From assembly GCA_903889845.1 (NCBI GenBank), contig CAISZB010000115.1, forward strand, positions 1-7,134: DNA of 7,134 bases, written 5' to 3'. The translations under genes and the position numbers were made by a program. This document shows, one piece after another, positions 1-5,556 of this stretch (within the stretch, counting starts at the first letter, position 1; the number at the start of each line of letters is the position of its first letter). The DNA comes from an uncultured Verrucomicrobium sp. (GTDB lineage Bacteria > Verrucomicrobiota > Verrucomicrobiia > Methylacidiphilales > GAS474). A model generated the notes under the pieces. It searched no databases. It was not told the origin of the DNA and saw nothing but the letters and a program-made list of their open reading frames with translations.

Positions 1-1683
1 ATTCAGCGGAGGAGAACTCTCGTTGGACGCAAAGCGCGATTCTACCCTGCCCCGAAGGGGCGCCCTTCCTCTTGTCTCCCCTCCCCGAAGAAGTGCCCCC
101 CCTCGCCCCCTCCCCCCCAGCCCCAGGTTGAAGATCGAAACCGCGCTCTGCAGTTCCTCCGCCTGATGGTCCAGATTCTCCGTGCTGCGGGACGATTTCT
201 CGACGAGGGCGGCGTTCTCCTGGGTGACGCGGTCGATCGCGGTCACGGCCTGGTTGATCTGGCCCAGGCTCTGCGTCTGCTCCCGGCTCGAAGCGGCGAT
301 CGCGTCGATGAGGTGGGAGACCTGCGTCACGGAGGCGATCATCTCCTCCATCGTCTTCTCGGTCCCGCGGACCAGCTCGGCGCCGTGACCGATCTTCTGC
401 CCGCTGGTCTCGATCAGGAGGCCGATTTCCTTCGCCGCGCTGGAGACCCGCGCCGCCAGGTTCCGCACCTCGTCGGCGACGACGGCGAATCCGGCCCCGG
501 CCTCCCCGGCGCGCGCCGCCTCGACGGCGGCGTTCAGCGCCAGGATGTTCGTCTGGAAGGCGATCCCGTCGATCAGCTTCGTGACGTCCCGGATCTTCTT
601 CGACGCCGCCTCGATCTCCGTCATGGTCTCGGCCAGGCGGCGGAAGTCCTCCCCGCCGCGTCGGGCCACCTCGGAAGCGGAGGCGGCAAAGCGGTCGGCC
701 TCGACGGTGTGGTCGGTGGTCTGGAGGAGGGTGGAGGAGAATTCCTCCAGGCTGGCCGCCGTCTCTTCCAGGTTCGCAGCCTGGGACTCGGTCCGGTCGG
801 CCAGGTCGGCGTTCCCGCCCGCGATAGCCCCCGTGGCCTCCTTGAGGGAATCGATGCTGCTCCAGATGTCGCCGATGACGGCGCGGAGGTTGACCTTCGT
901 CTGCCGCAGGCCGCGCAGCAGCCGCCCCACGTCGCCGTCGCTGCTCCGCGAGACGAAGTGGGAGAGATCGCCGCTGGCCAGGGAACAGGCTCCCAGGCTC
1001 GCCTCGTGGAGCGGCAGCAGGACGGTGACGCGGAGGTTCCAGCCGAGGCCGAGGAGCGCCAGGACGCCGCCCGTCGCCGCCGCCGCGACCCCGACCCCGT
1101 GCCCCGGCAGGAACACCGCGAGGCCGACGGCCCCGAGGAGGCCGACGATCCCCAGGGAGAGGAGGAGAGCGACCCGGGCGAGGAGCGGGATCTTCAGTTG
1201 AAAAAAGTTCAACAGGCCGCCGAGCACCCCGACGCGGACGGCCGCCCCTTCGCGGAGGCCCAGGCCCCGGGCTTTCCCGGTGCGGATCCTTTCATAAAGG
1301 GCGGCGGCCCCGGCGATCTGTTCCCGGGTCGGCTTCGTCCGGACGGAGAGGAATGAGGTGACGACGCCGTTCTCCCGGACCGGGGTGACGTTGGCGACGA
1401 CCCAATAGAAGTCGCCGTTCTTCCGGCGGTTCTTCACGATCCCGGTCCACGGCAGTCCCTTGAACAGGGTCTCCCACAGGTCGGCGAAGGCCTCCGGGGG
1501 GACGTCGGGATGGCGGATGATATTGTGCGCCTGGCCCAGGAGCTCCTCCAGAGCGAAGCCGCTGGCATCGACGAAGGCTTGATTCGCGTAGAGGATATGC
1601 CCCTTCAGGTCGGTCTTCGAGATGATGAAATCATCTTCCTGGAGTTCGTGTTCGCGATCGGTGACGGGAAGGTTGAGGCGCAT
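1..1683 (-). CDS. Aer-like PAS methyl-accepting chemotaxis protein (3' end off window)
   Basis: Membrane-bound chemoreceptor that would signal to CheA/CheW, probably for energy or redox taxis. I read 561 residues from the ATG at 1683 with no stop before the left edge. The N-terminus MRLNLPVTDRE is typical of PAS-bearing MCPs. A PAS domain (about residues 18-118) carries HNIIRHPDVP and KNRRKNGDFYWV, close to the flavin-binding PAS of E. coli Aer; FAD binding is inferred from this. Residues about 163-214 hold two hydrophobic stretches with almost no periplasmic loop, also as in Aer. A HAMP-like segment follows to about 265. The signalling domain has an adaptation helix (QAANLEETAASLEEFS, from 301) and the hairpin tip from FQTNILALNAAVEAARAGE (376) to DEVRNLAAR (404-412). 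The conserved part ends near residue 517 (SIFNLG); the rest is Gly/Arg-rich low-complexity sequence. The start at 1683 is preferred over an in-frame ATG at 1740 on family N-terminus; neither has a clear ribosome site. Confidence 0.93.
   Translation of the reverse strand, partial: MRLNLPVTDREHELQEDDFIISKTDLKGHILYANQAFVDASGFALEELLGQAHNIIRHPDVPPEAFADLWETLFKGLPWTGIVKNRRKNGDFYWVVANVTPVRENGVVTSFLSVRTKPTREQIAGAAALYERIRTGKARGLGLREGAAVRVGVLGGLLNFFQLKIPLLARVALLLSLGIVGLLGAVGLAVFLPGHGVGVAAAATGGVLALLGLGWNLRVTVLLPLHEASLGACSLASGDLSHFVSRSSDGDVGRLLRGLRQTKVNLRAVIGDIWSSIDSLKEATGAIAGGNADLADRTESQAANLEETAASLEEFSSTLLQTTDHTVEADRFAASASEVARRGGEDFRRLAETMTEIEAASKKIRDVTKLIDGIAFQTNILALNAAVEAARAGEAGAGFAVVADEVRNLAARVSSAAKEIGLLIETSGQKIGHGAELVRGTEKTMEEMIASVTQVSHLIDAIAASSREQTQSLGQINQAVTAIDRVTQENAALVEKSSRSTENLDHQAEELQSAVSIFNLGLGGRGRGGALLRGGETRGRAPLRGRVESRFASNESSPPLN
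25..59 (-). repeat. Left copy of a short 3'-end repeat with CUUCGG hairpin
   Basis: Read on the minus strand (the transcript sense of the chemoreceptor), positions 59-36 match plus-strand 7086-7109 at 21 of 24 positions: CCCTTCGGG, then a variable base, C, a variable base, GGGTAGA, a variable base, TCGC. Beyond this, and after a 2-nt gap, 7 of 9 further bases match (positions 33-25). The core lies within the inverted repeat GCCCC-GAA-GGGGC at 49-61, which folds in RNA with a UUC(G) loop. The similarity was found by eye. A REP-like intergenic repeat or a terminator-like 3' structure is possible, but there is no T-tract. The chemoreceptor frame is still nominally open across this copy. Confidence 0.5.
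96..118. repeat. Interrupted poly-C/poly-G tracts in the chemoreceptor C-terminal tail
   Basis: Two C7 runs (96-102 and 112-118) flank a C5 run (106-110) on the plus strand; they are G runs in the sense of the chemoreceptor gene. They fall just after the conserved MCP domain ends and encode Gly/Arg-rich low-complexity residues. A one-base change in this stretch would alter the downstream frame. Skipping one base gives a stop (TAG, plus-strand positions 42-44) after a short tail. The tracts may reflect slippage, an assembly indel or simply a GC-rich linker. Confidence 0.6.
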
Positions 1684-1764
1684 GGGAGTGGGTGGCTGGG
1701 GCGTTGCGACGCTGTATCCGGAAGGAGTCCGTCGGATCATCGTGCCGGAAGCAGCCTTTTCTTG

Positions 1765-1772
1765 GGATCGGC
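1765..1772 (-). promoter_or_regulatory. Weak sigma-28-like -10 candidate upstream of the chemoreceptor
   Basis: On the minus strand this octamer is GCCGATCC, matching 6 of 8 bases of the flagellar/chemotaxis sigma-28 -10 consensus GCCGATAA. It lies about 80 bp before the chosen start, in the divergent intergenic region (1684-1848). A -35 element of the TAAA type is not convincing at the expected distance. It is recorded because this sigma factor commonly drives chemoreceptor genes, but the match could be chance. Confidence 0.15.
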
Positions 1773-1802
1773 CTTTGTCTTATTTTTGCGTAGTCTTTTT
1801 CC

Positions 1803-1808
1803 TACAAT
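1803..1808 (+). promoter_or_regulatory. Possible -10 element for the envelope operon
   Basis: TACAAT matches the sigma-70 -10 consensus at 5 of 6 bases and sits in the only distinctly AT-rich stretch of the window (about 1774-1842). Transcription would start near 1815 and give a leader of about 34 nt before the GTG at 1849. No good -35 is present at 16-18 bp upstream (TTATTT at 1780-1785 is the nearest), so the call is tentative. The rest of the 165-bp divergent region shows no other clear signal. Confidence 0.3.
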
Positions 1809-1848
1809 TAACTTGGCGGGTCGAATTATTGTGAAACACTAAGCGTTC

Positions 1849-2373
1849 GTGAAGGAGCTCACCCGTGCCCGCAGCCTGATCCTCACGATCTTCGGGATCA
1901 CCCTCGGCCTCGTGATCTGGATGAACATGCCGGTCGATCCCCTGCCGGCCAACGCCCACGCCACCCGCATCGCCATCGACAAGGACGCCCACACCGCCAC
2001 GCTCTACGACGGCGAGAAGATCCTGAAAGTGTACAAGGTCGCCCTCGGCACGCCGGGACCGAAGGTCGCCGAGTACGACGGAAAGACGCCGGACGGAAAC
2101 TACTTCATCCAGTCCGTCGAGCCCCAGAGCACCTACCACATGACCCTGCCTTTGAACTACCCGACGGTGGGGGACATGGTCGAGGCCGCCCAGCACAACG
2201 CCCACGCCGGGGGAATCATCTCCCTCCACGGGGTGAAGAACGGCTGGAGCTGGCTGGGCCGCGCCCACCGCCTCCTCGACTGGACCGACGGTTCCATCGC
2301 CGTCACGAACGTCGAAATCGAGGAAATCGTCCGCGCCGTCCCGACGGGGACTCCCGTTTCCATTTGGGAATAA
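1849..2373 (+). CDS. YkuD-fold L,D-transpeptidase homologue with Ser in place of catalytic Cys
   Basis: 174 residues. An N-terminal signal/anchor (KELTRAR, then a hydrophobic stretch to about residue 25) would place the domain outside the cytoplasmic membrane. The domain follows the single-YkuD family of L,D-transpeptidases, which cross-link peptidoglycan or attach proteins to it. Visible motifs are ALGTPGPK, GKTPDGNYFI (the usual TPxGxY segment), a Tyr-His in STYHMTLPLNYP, GGIISLHG with the active-site His at 127, WLGRAHRLLDWTDG, and the closing VPTGTPVSI. In this family the motif after DWT is normally G-C-I-A-V-T-N; here codon 149 (2293-2295, tcc) encodes Ser. Loss of activity, altered chemistry or a binding role are all possible. 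The GTG start is chosen because an in-frame TAA lies at 1840 and the next ATG (1921) would remove the signal anchor; no Shine-Dalgarno is seen. It is probably first in an operon with nfeD, 30 bp downstream. Confidence 0.9.
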   Translation: MKELTRARSLILTIFGITLGLVIWMNMPVDPLPANAHATRIAIDKDAHTATLYDGEKILKVYKVALGTPGPKVAEYDGKTPDGNYFIQSVEPQSTYHMTLPLNYPTVGDMVEAAQHNAHAGGIISLHGVKNGWSWLGRAHRLLDWTDGSIAVTNVEIEEIVRAVPTGTPVSIWE

Positions 2374-2388
2374 TCCGATATCTGTGGT

Positions 2389-2395
2389 AGGGTGG
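2389..2395 (+). promoter_or_regulatory. Probable ribosome binding site of nfeD
   Basis: AGGGTGG ends 8 nt before the ATG at 2404. It supports that ATG over the in-frame GTG at 2392, which overlaps this site and would add four residues before the signal peptide. Confidence 0.45.
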
Positions 2396-2403
2396 TCGTT
2401 CTC

Positions 2404-3843
2404 ATGACCCCCTGTTCCCGCAGAACGCGCCGAAGCTGGGTTCCGCCGTTTTTCCTTCCCCTGCTGCTCTCCTTCCTGTTCCTGGCCCAGGCGGGCGCGG
2501 CCCCGCTCGTCTACGTCATCCCCGTCCAGGACGAGGTCGATCCCTCCCTCGCCTCCGTCGTCCGGCGCGGCGTCCGCGAGGCGGTCCGGGAGCGGGCCGA
2601 CTACCTCCTCCTCCGCCTCGACACCCCCGGAGGCCGGGCCGACTCGATGGAGGAGATCGTCCGCGCCGTCGAGTCGTTCCCGAACCAGGAGAACACCCTC
2701 TCCTACGTCGACAAGAAGGCCGCCTCCGCCGGGGCCTTCATCGCCTCCTCCACCCGACGCATCTACATGGCCCCCGGCTCCGTCATCGGCGCGGCGACGC
2801 CCGTGATGCTCGGCGCGGGCGGCGGCTCCCCGGAAAAGCTGCCGGAGAGCTACGAGCGGAAAATCGTCTCCTTCTTCAACGCCACGGGCCGCGCCACGGC
2901 GCAACGGCACGGACACAACCCCGAGGTCTTCGCTGCGATGGTCGATGGCGACCAGGGCCTCGTCCTCGACGGCGCCACGGTCCTGCCGAAGGGCCGCATC
3001 CTGACGCTGACCAACGTCGAGGCCGAGCACCGCTACGGCACCCCGCCCCGGAACCTCCTCTCGGAGGGGACCGTCCCAACGCTGGAAGCCCTCGTCGCCC
3101 AGATCGCCGGGCCCGGCGCGACGATCGAGACGCTGAAGCCGACCGGCTTCGAGCACATCGGCCGCTTCCTCGTCCGCATCGCCCCCCTCCTCCTCACCCT
3201 CGGCATGATCCTCGGCTACCTGGAGTTCAAGGCGCCGGGGACGTGGCTCTTCGGCATCGGGGCGGCGGTCTGCTTCCTCCTCTTCTTCCTGGGCAGCTAC
3301 GTCGCGGGCCTGAGCGGGTACGAGCCGATTGCCCTCTTCCTCCTCGGCGTCGTCCTCATCGCGGTCGAAGTCTTCTTCCTCCCCGGCTTCATCGTCCCCG
3401 TCGCCACGGGGCTCCTCCTCCTGCTCCTCGCCTTCCTCTGGGCGATGGCCGGGCAGACCTCCGAACCGGGGCAGGCCCTCCCCTCCCTGCCCGACTTCCG
3501 CGGCGCGCTCTTCCGCCTCGTGGGGGCCGTCGCCGGGGCGGCGGTCGTCATCGCCCTGCTGGCCCGTTTCCTGGTGACGAGCGGCGTAGCGCGCGGCCTC
3601 ACCACCCGCCCCATCGAGGAGGCGACCGGCCACGGCCCCTCCCTCCCCGCCACCGCCGAGGGACACGCCGTCCGCGTCGGCGACGAGGGCCGCGCCGCCT
3701 CCGCCCTCCGCCCTGCGGGCACGGCCCTCTTCGGCGGCCGTCGGATCGACGTCGTCTCCAACGGCGACTTCATCCCGGAAGGAACCCCCGTCCGCATCGT
3801 CGGCATCGAGGGCATCCGAATCGTCGTCGTCGCCCTGGCCTGA
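2404..3843 (+). CDS. nfeD: Long-form NfeD: membrane-bound ClpP-class serine protease with C-terminal OB-fold domain
   Basis: 479 residues from ATG 2404. A signal peptide (Arg-rich start, hydrophobic core, ends near QAGAA at about 33) is followed by a ClpP/crotonase-type protease domain. DTPGG (73-77) is the oxyanion-loop motif. The likely nucleophile is Ser108 in KKAASAGAF, with Lys153 in YERKIVSFF as general base, equivalent to the Ser97/Lys138 dyad of Pyrococcus PH1510. A block of hydrophobic helices (about 252-348) contains the family signatures LEFKAPG and VFFLPGF, and another helix spans about 369-391. The C-terminal OB-fold NfeD domain (about 420-479) has [28 protein letters not shown] and [11 protein letters not shown]. 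Known partners are SPFH/stomatin-like proteins, whose C-termini the protease cleaves in archaea. The gene is directly upstream of floA (35-bp gap), the usual arrangement. All key residues are present, so it should be active. Confidence 0.96.
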   Translation: MTPCSRRTRRSWVPPFFLPLLLSFLFLAQAGAAPLVYVIPVQDEVDPSLASVVRRGVREAVRERADYLLLRLDTPGGRADSMEEIVRAVESFPNQENTLSYVDKKAASAGAFIASSTRRIYMAPGSVIGAATPVMLGAGGGSPEKLPESYERKIVSFFNATGRATAQRHGHNPEVFAAMVDGDQGLVLDGATVLPKGRILTLTNVEAEHRYGTPPRNLLSEGTVPTLEALVAQIAGPGATIETLKPTGFEHIGRFLVRIAPLLLTLGMILGYLEFKAPGTWLFGIGAAVCFLLFFLGSYVAGLSGYEPIALFLLGVVLIAVEVFFLPGFIVPVATGLLLLLLAFLWAMAGQTSEPGQALPSLPDFRGALFRLVGAVAGAAVVIALLARFLVTSGVARGLTTRPIEEATGHGPSLPATAEGHAVRVGDEGRAASALRPAGTALFGGRRIDVVSNGDFIPEGTPVRIVGIEGIRIVVVALA

Positions 3844-3878
3844 TTTTCTCCTTTTTCCAGCCTCAACCCCCCAAAAAC

Positions 3879-4907
3879 ATGACCGAACCCCTCAATCTCA
3901 TCACCCTCGTCGTCGGCATCGTCCTGATCGTCGTCGTCCTCTTCGTCGCCTTCCTCCTGGTCAACTTCGTCGGCATCTACGTCCGCGCGTGGATCTCCGG
4001 GGCGCACGTCTCCCTGATGAACCTCGTCGGCATGCGTCTCCGCCGCATCCCGCCCTCCCTCGTCGTCAACCAGCGGATCACGGCGCTCCGCTCCGGCCTC
4101 GACGTCTCGACGGCCCAGCTGGAGACGCATTACCTGGCCGGGGGCAACATCGAGGCCGTCGTCCGCGCCCTCATCGCCGCCGCGAAGGCGGGCATCCCGC
4201 TCGACTTCGACCGGTGCTGCGCCATCGACCTCGCCACCCTCGGCTCCGGCAAGAGCGTCTTCGAGGCCGTCCGCACCAGCGTCAACCCGCGCGTCATCGA
4301 TTGCCCGAACTCCGGGTCCGGCCTCACCGCCATCGCCGGTGTCGCCAAGGACGGCATCGCGGTCAATGTCCGCGCCCGCGTCACCGTCCGGACGAACCTC
4401 GACCGCTTCGTCGGCGGCGCGACGGAGGAGACGATCATCGCCCGCGTCGGCGAAGGCATCGTCGCCACCATCGGCGCGTCCGAATCGTACAAGCAGGTCC
4501 TGGAGTTCCCCGACCTCATCTCCAAGACCGTCCTCGCGAAGGGCCTCGACTCCGGCAGCGCCTTCGAGATCCTTTCCATCGACATCGCCGAGGTCAGCGT
4601 CGCCGACAACATCGGCGCGAAGCTCCAGGCCGAACAGGCCGAGGCCGACAAGCGCGTCGCCCAGGCCCGCGCCGAGGTCCGCCGCGCCGCCGCCGTCGCG
4701 CTGGAACAGGAACAGCGCGCCCGGGTCCAGGAAATGCGGGCGAAGGTCGTCGAGGCCGAGGCCCAGGTCCCCCTCGCGATGGCCGAGGCCTTCCGTGCCG
4801 GGAACCTCGGCATCATGGACTACTACAAGATGAAGAACGTCCAGGCCGACACCCAGATGCGGACCAGCATCGCCGGGGAAGAGCGCCCCGCCGATCCGGC
4901 TTCCTGA
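3879..4907 (+). CDS. floA: FloA, flotillin-like membrane scaffold (UPF0365/YqfA family)
   Basis: 342 residues, close to the Bacillus YqfA/FloA length. An N-terminal membrane helix or re-entrant hairpin (about 7-35) is followed by the UPF0365 core: [35 protein letters not shown], the PHB/SPFH stretch [53 protein letters not shown]. An Ala/Glu/Arg-rich coiled coil runs from about 250 to 300, and the tail includes [20 protein letters not shown]. FloA forms functional membrane microdomains and influences membrane fluidity and wall synthesis. Against B. subtilis as I recall it, there are two short insertions, near residues 120-126 and 144-150; the first creates a Walker-A-like ATLGSGKS pattern (119-126) that is probably fortuitous. 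The start is fixed by the family N-terminus; longer in-frame extension into nfeD is not real. There is no Shine-Dalgarno: the leader is C6 followed by AAAAAC directly before ATG. Confidence 0.97.
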   Translation: MTEPLNLITLVVGIVLIVVVLFVAFLLVNFVGIYVRAWISGAHVSLMNLVGMRLRRIPPSLVVNQRITALRSGLDVSTAQLETHYLAGGNIEAVVRALIAAAKAGIPLDFDRCCAIDLATLGSGKSVFEAVRTSVNPRVIDCPNSGSGLTAIAGVAKDGIAVNVRARVTVRTNLDRFVGGATEETIIARVGEGIVATIGASESYKQVLEFPDLISKTVLAKGLDSGSAFEILSIDIAEVSVADNIGAKLQAEQAEADKRVAQARAEVRRAAAVALEQEQRARVQEMRAKVVEAEAQVPLAMAEAFRAGNLGIMDYYKMKNVQADTQMRTSIAGEERPADPAS

Positions 4908-4942
4908 ACCGGGCTTCATCCCGCAACGAACACCCCCCGCGC

Positions 4943-5452
4943 ATGGACATCGAGCAAGCCAGTGCCGATTGGATCGGCCTCCTCGTCATCCTGGGAGCCA
5001 TCGTCGCCCAGGCCGTCAGCGCCCTGCGCCGGGGGACTCCGCCGACCGCGCCGGAACCGCGGGAGCGCCCCCAGCATCGCCCTCCCGTCCAAGCCGCGCC
5101 CCGTCCCGCTCCGGCTCCGGCCCCCGCCCCGGCCTGGCGACCGGAGCCGGCTATCCCGCCCCGGCCTTCCGTCCCGGCACCGACCCCGGTCCCTGCCGCC
5201 GCCGATCCCGACGCCGCCGACCTCCATCGCCTCCTCGAACGGCTCCGCCAATCGGACGCCACGCGGGACACCCTCGCGACCAGCGAGCGGGCCGAGAGAA
5301 AAGAATCCCTCACCGTCGGCACCTCCGTCACCCTGAACCAGGCGTCCGCCGGAATGCAGCGCCTCCAGGCGGCCCTCCGCAACCGGGGCGAACTCCGCCG
5401 GGCCATCATCCTCTCCGAGGCCCTCCAGCCGCCGCTGGCGCTGCGGGGGTAG
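4943..5452 (+). CDS. Small membrane-anchored Pro/Ala-rich protein of unknown function, floA partner
   Basis: 169 residues; not recognised as a named family. It has a short N-terminus, one hydrophobic helix (about 10-28, WIGLLVILGAIVAQAVSALR), a long Pro/Ala/Arg linker (about 32-88, with AP repeats), and a charged helical C-terminal part (about 90-169). The last ends in the compact stretch LRRAIILSEALQPPLALRG, which looks more conserved in character than the linker. The positive residues after the helix (ALRR) favour the linker and C-terminus lying in the cytoplasm. It starts 35 bp after floA on the same strand, so it is probably the last gene of the envelope operon. The ATG at 4943 is the first in frame after the floA stop; no Shine-Dalgarno is seen, only C6 at 4933-4938. 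Codon bias is like its neighbours. A role as an adaptor for FloA or NfeD is inference from position only. Confidence 0.8.
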   Translation: MDIEQASADWIGLLVILGAIVAQAVSALRRGTPPTAPEPRERPQHRPPVQAAPRPAPAPAPAPAWRPEPAIPPRPSVPAPTPVPAAADPDAADLHRLLERLRQSDATRDTLATSERAERKESLTVGTSVTLNQASAGMQRLQAALRNRGELRRAIILSEALQPPLALRG

Positions 5453-5484
5453 GGGGACGCGGCGAAATAACAGTCGTTTCTTAT

Positions 5485-5497
5485 GGCACACGGTGCC
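5485..5497. repeat. Inverted repeat in the gap before the transporter
   Basis: GGCAC-ACG-GTGCC is a perfect 5-bp inverted repeat with a 3-nt loop, 33 bp after the stop of the Pro-rich protein. There is no following T-run, so it is not a standard intrinsic terminator. It may be a weak hairpin ending the envelope operon or a protein site. Confidence 0.3.
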
Positions 5498-5508
5498 TAG
5501 AGTGATCC

Positions 5509-5525
5509 CATCATCGCAGATGATG
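5509..5525. promoter_or_regulatory. Inverted repeat CATCATC-GCA-GATGATG upstream of the transporter
   Basis: Perfect 7-bp inverted repeat with a 3-nt centre, ending 31 bp before the transporter start. Its position suits an operator or a 5' leader hairpin. A TAGAGT (5498-5503) just before it could be a poor -10 element, but no -35 supports it. An operator would suggest substrate- or carbon-responsive control of the transporter; this is inference. Confidence 0.35.
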
Positions 5526-5556
5526 ATGTTCGTCCCAAGGGGGTTCCATTCCGCCT

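Noticed and set aside
166..1356. Plus-strand open frame of 396 codons across the chemoreceptor
   Set aside because: Antisense shadow in register with the minus-strand MCP codons; composition is low-complexity and no motif is present.
1684..1740. Alternative chemoreceptor start at ATG 1740 (19 more residues)
   Set aside because: The family N-terminus begins at the 1683 Met (MRLNLPVTDRE); the extra residues look like leader translation, although no ribosome site decides it.
1780..3666. Long minus-strand open frame of 628 codons opposite the YkuD and nfeD genes
   Set aside because: Its product is Asp/Glu/Gly/Arg-rich with no domain, as expected for the antisense of GC-rich genes. The plus-strand genes have full family motifs. 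The same holds for the antisense frames at 3297-4919 and 5497-6822.
3243..3878. Upstream extension of the floA frame into nfeD
   Set aside because: The added residues are Pro/Arg-rich out-of-frame translation of nfeD; the family N-terminus begins at the ATG at 3879.
3989..4942. Upstream extension of the Pro-rich gene frame through floA
   Set aside because: It is an Arg/Pro-rich shadow of floA; the ATG at 4943 precedes a clean membrane helix.
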